Assembly (NCBI RefSeq): GCF_021261325.1
Contig: NZ_JAJSBI010000001.1
Span: 186,001-250,000, forward strand
Length of the DNA: 64,000 nt
Direction of reading: 5' to 3'
Source: Streptomyces guryensis
GTDB lineage: Bacteria; Actinomycetota; Actinomycetes; Streptomycetales; Streptomycetaceae
Shown here: piece after piece, positions 41,918-50,987 of the stretch
Layout of the letters: every line of letters starts with the position of its first letter
Numbering within the stretch: position 1 is the stretch's first letter
Made by a program: the position numbers and the translations under genes
Notes under the pieces: generated by a model
Seen by the model: the letters and a program-made list of their open reading frames with translations, nothing else
Told to the model about the DNA's origin: nothing
Database searches by the model: none

Positions 41918-42882
41918 GGGTGTTCGAAGTGGGCCCTTACTCGGTCGTGCACCTCCGTCTCCGCGCCCACCCTGTCCAGGCCCAGCAATGCAGCCCCCAG
42001 CACCGGGCTCGCCGTCACCACCCGGGGTGCCGCCTTCGGGGCGCGTGCGGTCAGCAACTCGCGGATGCCGTCGTTGAGTTGGGGGTGCTGGGCGGCCAGG
42101 ACGCCGCCGCCCAGCAGGACCGGGGTCTCCTCCTCCAGCAGGTCCAGGCGGGTCAGGGCGACGGTCGCCATCGTCACCACCTCGTCCGCCAGGCGGTCGA
42201 CGATCGCGCGGGCGACGGGGTCGCCGTCCGCCGCCGTGGCGAAGAGGACCGGGGTCAGTTCGTGGCGGCGGGCGGGCGGCACCTGCTCCAGGTGGAGGGC
42301 CTGGATGAGGGCGAGCATGGTGCCGTGGCCGAAGTGAGCCGGGAGCGTGTGCGCGAGGGCCGTTGGCTCGCCGCGACCGTCCTCCGCCCGTGCCGCGTGC
42401 CACAGGGCCTCCTCGGCGAGGCCCCAGCCGCCGCCCCAGTCGCCGGAGATACGGCCGAGCGCGGGGAAACGGGCGGTGCGGCCGTCGGGGCGCATGCCGA
42501 CGCAGTTGATGCCGGCGCCGCAGACGACGGCGACCCCCCGGGGTTCGGTGACGCCCGCGCGCAGAAGGGCGAAGGTGTCGTTGCGGACCTCCACGTCCGC
42601 GCCCCAAGCGCGCGCGTGCAGCGCGGCCGCCAACTGCTCCTCCTCGAAGGGGAAGTCGGCGTTGGCGAGGCAGGCGGAGACGCGGTCCACCGAGCGAACG
42701 CCGGCCGCGGCGAAGGCCCGCTCCACCGCCTCGGCGACCTTGTCGACGGCCGCCGCCACGCCCACCACGGGCGGCCGGAACCCGCCGCCGCGGGCCGTGG
42801 CGAGGACGGTGCCGTCGGCCGCCACGACCGCGACGTCGGTCTTGCTGTTGCCCGCGTCGACGGCGAGGACACGTGCGGTCAT
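41899..42882 (-). CDS. csnK: Sugar kinase of the BadF/N-acetylglucosamine kinase type (CsnK)
   Basis: A 327-residue ASKHA-fold kinase. Phosphate-1 loop VLAVDAGNSKTDVAVV, Asp in VRNDTFALLRAG, phosphate-2 GVAVVCGAGINCVG, then GRISGDWGGGWGLAEEALW and the adenosine motif ETPVLLGGGVLA. It phosphorylates glucosamine or N-acetylglucosamine released from imported oligosaccharides. It overlaps csnH by 4 nt. Last gene of the csn operon. The final PSPSGV residues derive from a dispersed repeat. Confidence 0.83.
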   Translation of the reverse strand: MTARVLAVDAGNSKTDVAVVAADGTVLATARGGGFRPPVVGVAAAVDKVAEAVERAFAAAGVRSVDRVSACLANADFPFEEEQLAAALHARAWGADVEVRNDTFALLRAGVTEPRGVAVVCGAGINCVGMRPDGRTARFPALGRISGDWGGGWGLAEEALWHAARAEDGRGEPTALAHTLPAHFGHGTMLALIQALHLEQVPPARRHELTPVLFATAADGDPVARAIVDRLADEVVTMATVALTRLDLLEEETPVLLGGGVLAAQHPQLNDGIRELLTARAPKAAPRVVTASPVLGAALLGLDRVGAETEVHDRVRAHFEHPSPSGV

Positions 42883-44144
42883 GCCCACGCGAGATGCTCC
42901 CGGTTGTGTGCGATCAGCTGGTCGGTCAGGGCGTCGGCGTACTCGTACTGGCCGATGAGGGGGTGGCACAGCAGGGCCCGGAAGACCCGGTCGCGGCCGC
43001 CTCGCAGCGCCGCCTCCAGAGCCAGGTCCTCGTACGCCGTCACGTTCGCCATCAGGCCCGCGTACAGCGGGTCGACGGGCGGTACCGGCAGCGGGAGCGG
43101 CCCCTTCGGGCCGACCGCCGCCTGCACCTCGATCACCGCGTCGTCCGGCAGGAACGGCAGCGTGCCCCGGTTGTGGGTGTTCACGACCTGGTACGGGTTG
43201 CCGGCCGAGCCCAGCAGCGCGGCCGCCAGGTCCACCGCCGCCTCCGAGTAGTAGGCGCCGCCGCGCTTGGCGAGCAGTGCCGGCTTCTCGTCGAGCTCGG
43301 GATCGGCGTACATCTTCAGCAGGTGCCGTTCCATCTCGGCGACTTCGGCGGCCCGGGAGGGCTTGGTGCGCAGCTCGCGTACGACCTCGTCGTGAGCGTA
43401 GAAGTAACGCAGGTAGTACGACGGGACGACGCCCAGACGGTCGAGCAGGGCCCGCGGCAGCCGCAGGTCGGCGGCGATCGTGTCGCCGTGTTCGGCGAGC
43501 AGCTTGGGCAGCACGTTCTCGCCCTCGGGGCCGCCGAGGCGTACACCGGTCTCCCAGGTGAGGTGGTTGAGGCCCACGTGGTCGAGGTGGACGTCGGCCG
43601 GTGAGACGCCGAGCCGGTCCGCGAACTTCCGCTGGAAGCCGATCGCCACGTTGCACAGGCCGACCGCCTTGTGGCCCGCCTGCAGCAACGCGCGCGTGAC
43701 GATGCCGACCGGGTTGGTGAAGTCGATGATCCAGGTGTCGGGGTTCGTACGGCGGACCCGTTCCGCGATGTCCAGGACCACCGGGACCGTGCGCAGCGCC
43801 TTGGCCAGGCCGCCCGCGCCGGTCGTCTCCTGGCCGACGCAGCCGCACTCCAGCGGCCAGGTCTCGTCCTGCTCGCGGGCCGCCTGCCCGCCCACGCGAA
43901 GCTGCAGCAGCACGGCGTCGGCGCCTTCGACGCCGGCGTCCAGGTCGTCGGTCGTCACGATCCGGCCGTCGTGCGCCTGCCTGGCGAAGATACGGCGGGC
44001 CAGTTGGCCCACCAGCTCCAGGCGTTCGGGCGCCGGGTCGACGAGGACCAGTTCCTCCACGGGCAGGGTGTCACGCAACCGGGCGAAGCCGTCGATGAGT
44101 TCGGGGGTGTAGGTCGAGCCTCCGCCGACCACGGTGAGTTTCAT
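42879..44144 (-). CDS. csnH: Family GH4 glycosidase (6-phospho-beta-glucosidase-like, CsnH)
   Basis: A 421-residue NAD- and Mn-dependent GH4 enzyme. N-terminal Rossmann motif KLTVVGGGSTYTPELIDGF; metal ligands Cys in VGLCNVAIGF and His in VGLNHLTWE; substrate loop IDFTNPVGIVTRAL; Tyr in RGGAYYSEAA. It cleaves glycosides by oxidation-elimination. Next to a sugar kinase and an importer it should hydrolyse imported glucosamine oligosaccharides, phosphorylated or not. ATG 44144, 6 nt after csnG. Confidence 0.9.
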   Translation of the reverse strand: MKLTVVGGGSTYTPELIDGFARLRDTLPVEELVLVDPAPERLELVGQLARRIFARQAHDGRIVTTDDLDAGVEGADAVLLQLRVGGQAAREQDETWPLECGCVGQETTGAGGLAKALRTVPVVLDIAERVRRTNPDTWIIDFTNPVGIVTRALLQAGHKAVGLCNVAIGFQRKFADRLGVSPADVHLDHVGLNHLTWETGVRLGGPEGENVLPKLLAEHGDTIAADLRLPRALLDRLGVVPSYYLRYFYAHDEVVRELRTKPSRAAEVAEMERHLLKMYADPELDEKPALLAKRGGAYYSEAAVDLAAALLGSAGNPYQVVNTHNRGTLPFLPDDAVIEVQAAVGPKGPLPLPVPPVDPLYAGLMANVTAYEDLALEAALRGGRDRVFRALLCHPLIGQYEYADALTDQLIAHNREHLAWA

Positions 44145-44150
44145 GAACAG

Positions 44151-45044
44151 TTAACCCTTCACTCCGGTCAGCGTGACGCCCTCTACGAACGCCTTCTGGG
44201 CGAAGAAGAACACGACGATCACTGGGGCCATGACCAGTACGGTCGCGGCCATGGTGAGGTTCCAGTCGGTGTGGTGGGCGCCTTTGAAGGACTCCAGGCC
44301 GTAACTGAGGGTCCAGGCGGCCGGGTTCTCCGAGGCGTAGATCTGGGGGCCGAAGTAGTCGTTCCAGGCGTTGAAGAACTGGAAGAGGGCCACTGCGGCG
44401 ATGCCGGGCTTCGCCATCGGGAGGACGACCTTCAGCAGCGTGCGCAGGTCTCCGCAGCCGTCCACCTTCGCCGCGTCCAGGTACTCGTTGGGGATCGTCA
44501 TCAGGAACTGGCGGAGGAGGAAGATCGAGAACGCGTCCCCGAATGCGAGCGGGATGATCAGCGGCCACAGGGTGCCGGACAGGTCCAGCTGCTTCGCCCA
44601 GAACAGGTACATCGGGATGACCACCACCTGGGGCGGCAGCATCATCGTCGAGATCACCAGCATCAGGGAGAGGTTGCGGCCCCGGAAGCGGAACTTGGCG
44701 AGCGCGTACGCCACGGGGATCGACGACAGGACCACCAGGACCGTGCCCGCGCCGGCGTAGATCAGGGTGTTCTTCCACCAGGTCAGAAAGCCCGGGGTGT
44801 CGAAGACCTTGCGGTAGTTGGCCCACTCCCAGGTGTGCGGGATCAGGTCCCGGCTGAGGGCCTGGTCGTCGCTCATGAGCGAGGTCAGGAAGACGAAGAC
44901 GAAGGGGAGGGTGAAGAACAGGGCCGCGGCGATGCCGAGGGAGTGGATGGCTATCCATTCCAGGAGCGCCTTGCGGCGGGCCGTGCGTTCGGCGGGGGAG
45001 GCCGGGGTCTTCAACTCCACGGGCCGGTCCAGTACTTGGGTCAT
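44151..45044 (-). CDS. csnG: ABC transporter permease, MalG type (CsnG)
   Basis: A 297-residue inner membrane permease with six helices, including LGIAAALFFTLPFVFVFLTS at the N-terminus. The EAA loop EYLDAAKVDGCGDLRTLLKV couples to the ATPase. No ATPase gene is in the operon, as usual for streptomycete sugar importers energised by the shared MsiK. ATG 45044 lies 3 nt after the csnF stop. Confidence 0.9.
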   Translation of the reverse strand: MTQVLDRPVELKTPASPAERTARRKALLEWIAIHSLGIAAALFFTLPFVFVFLTSLMSDDQALSRDLIPHTWEWANYRKVFDTPGFLTWWKNTLIYAGAGTVLVVLSSIPVAYALAKFRFRGRNLSLMLVISTMMLPPQVVVIPMYLFWAKQLDLSGTLWPLIIPLAFGDAFSIFLLRQFLMTIPNEYLDAAKVDGCGDLRTLLKVVLPMAKPGIAAVALFQFFNAWNDYFGPQIYASENPAAWTLSYGLESFKGAHHTDWNLTMAATVLVMAPVIVVFFFAQKAFVEGVTLTGVKG

Positions 45045-45047
45045 CTG

Positions 45048-46016
45048 TCAGTCACCTGCCTGGATGAGACCGCCGCGGCGCCGCATCAGGAACGCGGTGA
45101 AGGCCATGGAGAGGGCGAACAGGACGAGGGCGACCACGCAGGCCGAGCCGTAGTCGAAGCGCTGGAAGCCCAGGTTGTAGACGAGTTGGGGGAGGGTCAG
45201 TGTCGACTTCTCGGGGTAGCCGGGCTCGAACATGGTGCCGGCGCCCTGGATCACGCCCGAGGCGACTTTTCCGGCGACCAGCGGCTGGGTGTAGCACTGC
45301 ATCGCCGCGATCACCCCGGTGACCACCGCGAACATGATGATCGGCGAGATGTTCGGGACCGTGACGAACCGGAACCGCTGCCACGCCGATGCTCCGTCCA
45401 GCTCGGCCGCCTCGTACTGCTCCTTCGGTACGTCGAGCAGCGCGGCCATGAAGATGACCATCAGGTCGCCCACGCCCCAGAGGAAGAGGAGAGTGAGGGC
45501 CGGCTTGGACCAGTTCGGGTCGTTGAACCAGCCCGGGGCCGGGATGCCGATCTTCTCCAGGAGCGAGTTGACCGGGCCCGTACCGGGGTTGAGGAGGAAG
45601 GCGAAGGCCATCGTGGCCGCCACTGGCGGGGCCAGGTAGGGCAGGTAGAAGAGGGTGCGGAAGACACCCGTGCCGGTCTTGATCTTCGTGATGAGGAGGC
45701 CGATGCCCAGTCCGAAGAGGACTCGCAGGGTCACCGTGATCACCACCAGCCACAGGGTGTTGCGCAGGGCCGGCCAGAAGTAGGGATAGTGCTCGAAGAC
45801 GTACGTCCAGTTCTTCGTTCCGCTCCACGTGGGCGGCTTGAAGCCGTCGTAGTGCATGAAGGAGAAATAGACCGTCGAGATCAGCGGGTACGCGAAGAAG
45901 ACCGCGAAGCCGATCAACCAGGGCGACATGAAGGCGAGAGTTCGCAGTGCCTTTTTCCGCTGCTTCGCGGCGAGGCCAGACCTGCGGCGCTCCGACGCCA
46001 GGGCGGTCGTGGCCAT
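45048..46016 (-). CDS. csnF: ABC transporter permease, MalF type (CsnF)
   Basis: A 322-residue permease with six helices (LAFMSPWLIGFAVFFAYPLI first) and the EAA loop EQYEAAELDGASAWQRFRFV. Together with CsnG it forms the channel of the oligosaccharide importer. ATG 46016 overlaps the csnE stop (TAATG). Length and domain are standard for the family. Confidence 0.9.
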   Translation of the reverse strand: MATTALASERRRSGLAAKQRKKALRTLAFMSPWLIGFAVFFAYPLISTVYFSFMHYDGFKPPTWSGTKNWTYVFEHYPYFWPALRNTLWLVVITVTLRVLFGLGIGLLITKIKTGTGVFRTLFYLPYLAPPVAATMAFAFLLNPGTGPVNSLLEKIGIPAPGWFNDPNWSKPALTLLFLWGVGDLMVIFMAALLDVPKEQYEAAELDGASAWQRFRFVTVPNISPIIMFAVVTGVIAAMQCYTQPLVAGKVASGVIQGAGTMFEPGYPEKSTLTLPQLVYNLGFQRFDYGSACVVALVLFALSMAFTAFLMRRRGGLIQAGD

Positions 46017-47353
46017 TACTTCGCCTGCGCGATGTCTGTGTCGATCTGCGCGGCCGTCGTCTTCAGGCCGGCCTTCAGGTCGGTGACCTTTCCGCTTTCG
46101 TAGTCGTAGCCGAAGTTCTGGATCGTCGTGAGGTACACGCCGCCGTTGATGGAAGCCGGAGACGTGGTCGAGTTCGGGTTCGCGGCGATGTCCAGGAACG
46201 TCTTGAAGCGCGGGTCGTACTTCAGCTTGGGCGACTTCAGGGCGGCGAGCGTCGAGGGCACGTTGTGGATGGCGTTGGAGAAGTTCACCACCGCGTCCGT
46301 GTTCGTGGTCATGTACTTCACCAGTTCCCAGGCCGCGTTCTGCTTGTGGCCGGCGGCGGAGATGCCGGTGATGGTGCCGGTGATGTAGCCCTTGCCGTAC
46401 TGGCTCGCCTGGTCGTCGGGGACGGGCAGTGGAGCGACACCGATCTCGAACCCGGGCTTTGCGGCCAGGGCCATTCCCAGGCGCCATTCACCGTCCAGCT
46501 GCATGGCCACCTGGCCGGTGTGGAAGGGGTGCTTGACACCCCATTCGTCACCGAGCTTGGAGCGGTAGGTCTCCAGTTTCCTGAATCCGCCGAGTTCGTC
46601 GACGAGCTTCTTCTGGAGCGTGAATCCGGCCTCGAAGGCGGGGTCCGTGGCGAGCTGCGACTTGCCGGCCTTGTCGAAGTACGTCGGGGAGAACTGACCG
46701 AAGTAGTGCTCCGTCGTGGTCTCCCAGCCGTGGTAGTCCGGCATGAAGCCGAGCTGCTTGTAGCTGTCGCCGTCCGTGATGGTCAGTCTCTTGGCGTCGG
46801 CCTCGAATTCGGACCATGTCTTCGGCGGGTTCTTGATGCCCGCCTTCGCGAAAGCCGTCTTGTTGTAGTAGAGCCCGTAGGCATCGCCCAGCAGCGGTGC
46901 GGTGCAGCGGTTTCCGTCGAACTGGGTGTACTCGTTCATCGGTTTCGGGAACGTCGTCTGCGGGTCGATGCCCGCCTTCTTGAAGAAGGGGTTGAGGTCG
47001 ACCAGCGCACCCGACGAGCAGAATTTTCCGACGTTGTTGGTGGTGAAGGAGGAGATGACGTCCGGGGCCTTGTCGCCGCCCGTGCGCAGCGCCTGGTTGA
47101 TCTTGTCGTCGGTCATGTTGGCGACGACGTTCACATGGATGTTGGGGTGCGCCTTCTCGAAACCGGCGATCAGGGAGTTGACGGCCTTCATTTCATTGGG
47201 CGCGCTCCAGGCGTGCCAGAAGTTGATCGTCGTGTCCTTCGAGGCGTCGTCGTCGGCACTGGAGGAGGACTGGCCGGTGCAGGCGGTGGCGAGGAGCGCG
47301 AGTGAGGCGGAGGCGGCGAGGGCGAAGGCCGCTTTCCGTGATATTCCGGGCAT
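46016..47353 (-). CDS. csnE: Sugar-binding lipoprotein (CsnE)
   Basis: A 445-residue extracellular solute-binding protein of family 1. The lipobox LLATAC gives lipidation at Cys25. The mature fold includes TTINFWHAWSAPNEMKAVNS, FEKAHPNIHVNVV, DAYGLYYNKTAFAKAGI and the C-terminal LVKYMTTNTDAVV. It captures chitosan or chitin oligosaccharides outside the membrane for CsnFG. ATG 47353 is preceded by GGGAGA. It is separated from csnR by 94 nt without a terminator, so csnR may be co-transcribed. Confidence 0.88.
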   Translation of the reverse strand: MPGISRKAAFALAASASLALLATACTGQSSSSADDDASKDTTINFWHAWSAPNEMKAVNSLIAGFEKAHPNIHVNVVANMTDDKINQALRTGGDKAPDVISSFTTNNVGKFCSSGALVDLNPFFKKAGIDPQTTFPKPMNEYTQFDGNRCTAPLLGDAYGLYYNKTAFAKAGIKNPPKTWSEFEADAKRLTITDGDSYKQLGFMPDYHGWETTTEHYFGQFSPTYFDKAGKSQLATDPAFEAGFTLQKKLVDELGGFRKLETYRSKLGDEWGVKHPFHTGQVAMQLDGEWRLGMALAAKPGFEIGVAPLPVPDDQASQYGKGYITGTITGISAAGHKQNAAWELVKYMTTNTDAVVNFSNAIHNVPSTLAALKSPKLKYDPRFKTFLDIAANPNSTTSPASINGGVYLTTIQNFGYDYESGKVTDLKAGLKTTAAQIDTDIAQAK

Positions 47354-47447
47354 GGCAGGGTCTCCCAGGGACAGGGCGGGGCGGGGCGGGGAACGGTGAA
47401 AGAAGGCGGGGGGTGAGTACCGGGGGCCCGTACGGTGCGTACGGGTG

Positions 47448-48659
47448 TCAGCGCGAGGTGTCGAAGACCTCGTCGCGGGTGGTCGCGAGCGCGCTCTCCA
47501 ACGCGCCGCGCAGCACGGGGTGTTCACGGACGTCGCCGACCACGAGCCGGGGCCGGGACGCCGCCAGCTCCTCCAGCTCGGCCTGGACGAGGGCGCGCAG
47601 CACCTCGCCGCCCGAGGTCAGCGAGGCGCCGCTGAGGACGACGAGTTCGGGGTCGAGGACGGAGACGAGGGAGGCGAGACCGGTGGCCAGCCGGGTCGCG
47701 TACGTCTGCAGCAGCTTGCGGTGGAGCACGGTGTCCTCGGCGGCGGCCCGCTCGACGAGGGCGGCGGCGACCTCGGCGTACGGCCCGGAGGGGATGTTCC
47801 CGATGCCGAGTTCACCGGCGAGGTGCGGGACGGCCTGGGAGCCGGCCAGCTCCTGGTAGCCGCCACTGTTGGCCTTGGTCACATGCCGGACCAGGGGCGC
47901 ACCCGGAACAGGAAGGAAACCCACCTCTCCCGCGCCGCCGGTCCAGCCGCGGTGCAGTCTCCCGCCGAGGACCAGGGCGGCACCGAGGCCTCCCTCGTTC
48001 CACAGCAGGACGAAGTCCTCGTGCCCGCGGGCCGCGCCCAGCCGTTGTTCGGCGACGGCGGCGAGGTTGACGTCGTTCTCGTACTCGACCGGCATCGGCA
48101 GCGCGGCGGCGAGTTCGTCGAGGAGGGCCGGGGTGTGCCAGCCGGGGAGGTGGGAGGCGTAGCGCAGGCGGCCGGTGTTGGGGTCGAAGGCGCCGGGGGT
48201 GCCGATGACGAGCCGGTGGATGTCGTCGCGGGCGAGCCCGGCGGCCTTCACGGCGCCGTCGAGGGCGTCGGTGACCTGCCGGACGACGGGCCGGGTGGGC
48301 CGCCTGCCCGGGGTCGGGAGCTCGAACGAGCCCACCCTGCGGCCGGTGATGTCGGCGACGGCGGCGAGGACGCGCTCGGGGGTGACGTCGAGTCCGGCGG
48401 CGTACGCGGCGGCCGGATTGACCTCGTACAGCTGGGCGTTGGGGCCGGGGCGTCCCTCGGTGGTGCCGGTGGCGAGGACGAGCCCGGCCGCTTCGAGACG
48501 GGCGAGCAACTGGGAGGCGGTCGGCTTGGAGAGGCCGGTGAGCTTGCCGATCCGGGTGCGGGACAGGGGCCCGTGCTCCAGGAGGAGGTCCAGGGCGGCG
48601 CGGTCGTTCATGGCGCGCAGGACGCGCGGAGTGCCCGGCGTACCGGCTGTTCCTGCCAT
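47448..48659 (-). CDS. csnR: ROK-family repressor (CsnR)
   Basis: A 403-residue protein: winged helix (SRTRIGKLTGLSKPTASQLL, RLEAAGLVLATG) then the ROK sugar-kinase-like domain (VIGTPGAFDPNTGRL, YENDVNLAAVAEQRLG, LGAALVLGGRLHRGWTGGAG). The usual zinc site of ROK proteins (EIGH and CxCGxxGC) is missing: the sequence has EVGFLPVPGAPLVRHVT. Position at the head of an EFGHK operon matches CsnR, which represses chitosanase and this operon until glucosamine oligomers appear. ATG 48659 is used; upstream in-frame codons lack a ribosome site. Confidence 0.87.
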   Translation of the reverse strand: MAGTAGTPGTPRVLRAMNDRAALDLLLEHGPLSRTRIGKLTGLSKPTASQLLARLEAAGLVLATGTTEGRPGPNAQLYEVNPAAAYAAGLDVTPERVLAAVADITGRRVGSFELPTPGRRPTRPVVRQVTDALDGAVKAAGLARDDIHRLVIGTPGAFDPNTGRLRYASHLPGWHTPALLDELAAALPMPVEYENDVNLAAVAEQRLGAARGHEDFVLLWNEGGLGAALVLGGRLHRGWTGGAGEVGFLPVPGAPLVRHVTKANSGGYQELAGSQAVPHLAGELGIGNIPSGPYAEVAAALVERAAAEDTVLHRKLLQTYATRLATGLASLVSVLDPELVVLSGASLTSGGEVLRALVQAELEELAASRPRLVVGDVREHPVLRGALESALATTRDEVFDTSR

Positions 48660-48694
48660 GTGGTCGACACCTGCCTTTCGACTGCCCAGCTTCC

Positions 48695-48729
48695 CATTGA
48701 TCACTGCGTCGAGGACTCATTGGTCACTG
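48695..48729. repeat. Direct repeat CATTGRTCACTG in the csnR promoter
   Basis: CATTGATCACTG (48695-48706) and CATTGGTCACTG (48718-48729) differ by one base and are 23 nt apart. They lie between the csnR start and its palindromic operator, in the csnR leader region. Confidence 0.5.
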
Positions 48730-48730
48730 T

Positions 48731-48745
48731 TAGGAAAGTTTCCTA
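48731..48745. promoter_or_regulatory. CsnR operator (perfect 15-bp palindrome)
   Basis: TAGGAAA-G-TTTCCTA is a perfect palindrome 72 nt upstream of the csnR start. Its AGGAAA/TTTCCT half-sites agree with my recollection of the operator bound by CsnR before the chitosanase gene. It implies autoregulation of the csnR-csnK operon. Confidence 0.75.
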
Positions 48746-48793
48746 TTGGCTGGAGAGGAAGGTAAGCCCAGCGCGAAGGAGGCGTCAAGAGAA

Positions 48794-48833
48794 ACCGCCC
48801 CCGAGGCAACAGACTCGTTACCTCGGGGGCGGT
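48794..48833 (-). terminator. Strong hairpin after the mechanosensitive channel gene
   Basis: A 13-bp perfect stem (48794-48806 with 48821-48833) with a 14-nt loop. It lies 23 nt beyond the stop of the minus-strand gene 48856-49953 and before the csnR promoter. Confidence 0.8.
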
Positions 48834-48855
48834 GGGGAGTGCTGGGGTCCGGTCC

Positions 48856-49953
48856 CTACTTCGCCGACGGCCGCTGCGGAGCGAGCGGCGATGCCGCTGC
48901 CGTCTGTGCGGAGTCTGAGTTGGAGAACACCGACGGGGCCGCGACCGCCGCCGTCGGGTCGGCGGCCTCCTCCTCGTCCAGGGGAGCCGTCGCGCCGCCC
49001 ACGATGCGGATGTTCGCCGCGTCGAAGGCGCGCTTGATGCGCCAGCGCAGTTCGCGTGCCACGGTGAGGGACTTGCCGGGCATCGTCTTGGCGGAGACGC
49101 GGACCACCATCGAGTCCAGCAGCACGCTGTCCAGGCCCAGGACCTCGATCGGGCTCCACAGGAGCTCGTTCCAGGGCTCCTCCGCGCTCATCTTCTCGGC
49201 GACCTCGTCGAGGGTGGCCTTCACATGGTCCAGGTCCTCGTTCGCCTTCACGGTCACGTCCACGCCGGCCGTCGCCCAGCCCTGGGAGAGGTTGCCGATG
49301 CGCTTGACCTCGCCGTTGCGGACGTACCAGATCTCGCCGTTGTCGCCGCGCAGCTTCGTCACGCGCAGACCGACCTCGATGACCTCGCCGGACGCGACGC
49401 CCGCGTCGATCGAGTCGCCGACGCCGTACTGGTCCTCCAGGATCATGAAGACGCCGGAGAGGAAGTCCGTGACCAGGTTGCGGGCGCCGAAACCGATCGC
49501 CACACCCGCGACACCGGCCGAGGCGAGCAGCGGGGCCAGGTTGATCTGGAAGGCCGCCAGCACCATCAGGGCCGCGGTGCCGAGGATCGCGAAGGACGCC
49601 ATCGAGCGGAGCACCGAGCCGATCGCCTGGGAGCGCTGCCGGCGGCGCTCGTTGTTGACCAGCAGGCCGCCCAGTGAGGTGCCGTCGACGGCCTCGGCCG
49701 TCCGGGTCATCCGGTCTATCAGCTTGGTGATCGCCCGCTGCACGACCGCTCTGAGCACCCCGGCGATCACCAGGATCAGCAGGACCCGGAGCCCGATCGC
49801 GAGCCACGTGGACCAGTTCTGCTCGACCCAGCTGGCGGCGTTGGTCGCGCTCTGCTGGGCGTCCTGGTACGTGGGGACCGCCGGGGTCGTCGACTTCGAG
49901 GGGGTCGGCGACGGCGACGAACCGGCGGCTATGAGGACGGCGGGCAAGGACAC
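48856..49953 (-). CDS. mscS: MscS-family mechanosensitive ion channel
   Basis: A 365-residue membrane protein. Helices WLAIGLRVLLILVIAGVL and FAILGTAALMVLAAFQI precede the pore helix LLASAGVAGVAIGFGARNLV. The cytoplasmic beta domain includes FMILEDQYGVGDSI and GEVKRIGNLSQGWA. It opens on membrane tension to release solutes at hypo-osmotic shock. GTG 49953 is chosen because GGAGGT lies 7 nt upstream; a TTG at 49974 would add seven residues and contain that site. The C-terminal Ala/Pro/Ser tail is disordered. Confidence 0.88.
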   Translation of the reverse strand: MSLPAVLIAAGSSPSPTPSKSTTPAVPTYQDAQQSATNAASWVEQNWSTWLAIGLRVLLILVIAGVLRAVVQRAITKLIDRMTRTAEAVDGTSLGGLLVNNERRRQRSQAIGSVLRSMASFAILGTAALMVLAAFQINLAPLLASAGVAGVAIGFGARNLVTDFLSGVFMILEDQYGVGDSIDAGVASGEVIEVGLRVTKLRGDNGEIWYVRNGEVKRIGNLSQGWATAGVDVTVKANEDLDHVKATLDEVAEKMSAEEPWNELLWSPIEVLGLDSVLLDSMVVRVSAKTMPGKSLTVARELRWRIKRAFDAANIRIVGGATAPLDEEEAADPTAAVAAPSVFSNSDSAQTAAASPLAPQRPSAK

Positions 49954-50276
49954 GGCAGGTACCTCCAGGTGCAACGGTCTGCCGTCCCGTACGTCGACTC
50001 GGTCAAGGTCACGAAAAGGTCACCGGGAAGGCAGGCCCACCACACTATCGGGGCGTGGTGTGCGAATCCTTGCCATCTTCTGAGGAGAGACCGTGCTCAC
50101 CCCGGGTTGAGCAGGTGGGATAAACCGATGCCCCTCCGGGGGATGAATCAGATGTGGTCGAAAACACTCCCAGCCCGTTACCGGGACATGGTGGCGCTTC
50201 CACCAGGCAAGAGGGGAGACTGACTACAGATCGTCCCGGCGCGAGCCACGCGCCGCCGACGCCCAAGGAGGCATCC
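49954..50276. other. Divergent promoter region, 323 nt
   Basis: Lies between mscS (minus) and the HNH gene (plus). No convincing gene or large inverted repeat is seen. An in-frame extension of the HNH gene upstream exists but lacks conserved sequence. Confidence 0.5.
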
Positions 50277-50813
50277 GTGCCGCATGTCCTGGTCCTCAAC
50301 GCGTCGTACGAGCCACTCGGCGTCGTACCGCTCCGCCGCGCGCTCATCCTCGTCCTGGAGAACAAGGCTGTCTCCCTGGAGGAATCCGGCGCCTTCATGC
50401 ACAGCGCAACCGTCACAGTCCCCGCACCCAGCGTGGTCCGGCTCAAGCGATTCGTCCGGGTTCCCTATCGGGGGCCCGTTCCTCTGACCCGGCGGGCGCT
50501 CTTCGCGCGCGACGGGGGCCGGTGCATGTACTGCGGTGGCGTCGCAACCAGCGTCGACCACGTCATCCCGCGCAGCCGCGGGGGCAAACACGTCTGGGAC
50601 AACGTGGTGGCGTCCTGCCGCCGCTGCAACCACGTGAAGGCCGACCGACACCTCTTCGAGATCGGCTGGCGGCTGCGCCACAAACCTGCTCCACCCACCG
50701 GTCTGGCGTGGCGCATCATCGGCACGGGCCATAGGGACCCGCGCTGGCTGCCGTACTTGCAGCCGTACGGCGCGGAGGACGCCATGGCCCGGATCGACGG
50801 CATTTCCGCCTGA
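50277..50813 (+). CDS. HNH endonuclease
   Basis: A 178-residue protein. The N-terminal PHVLVLNASYEPLGVVPLRR is the conserved arm of a widespread bacterial group. The HNH fold carries zinc Cys pairs (CMYCGG and CRRCN), the catalytic SVDHVIPRSRGG and NVVASCRRCNHVKADR. It is predicted to nick or cut DNA; the housekeeping role of this group is not known. GTG 50277 has AAGGAGG 5 nt upstream. Followed by a terminator hairpin. Confidence 0.88.
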   Translation: MPHVLVLNASYEPLGVVPLRRALILVLENKAVSLEESGAFMHSATVTVPAPSVVRLKRFVRVPYRGPVPLTRRALFARDGGRCMYCGGVATSVDHVIPRSRGGKHVWDNVVASCRRCNHVKADRHLFEIGWRLRHKPAPPTGLAWRIIGTGHRDPRWLPYLQPYGAEDAMARIDGISA

Positions 50814-50841
50814 GGATCCGGGCTTTCGCATACCTGGGGTA

Positions 50842-50866
50842 CCCCGTGGCTCAGGCGGCCACGGGG
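50842..50866 (+). terminator. Hairpin after HNH gene
   Basis: CCCCGTGGC (50842-50850) pairs with GCCACGGGG (50858-50866), loop 7 nt, 28 nt after the HNH stop and followed by CCTTCGGT. Confidence 0.7.
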
Positions 50867-50987
50867 CCTTCGGTATGCGTCTCACGTGCGGCTACGGGGC
50901 CGCGGCGCCGACGGCAGCCCTGGCGGAGACGAACCTCACTCTCGTTTCGTGCACCGGGCCCAGGCCTGGTGCAGGCGGACCCCTTCA

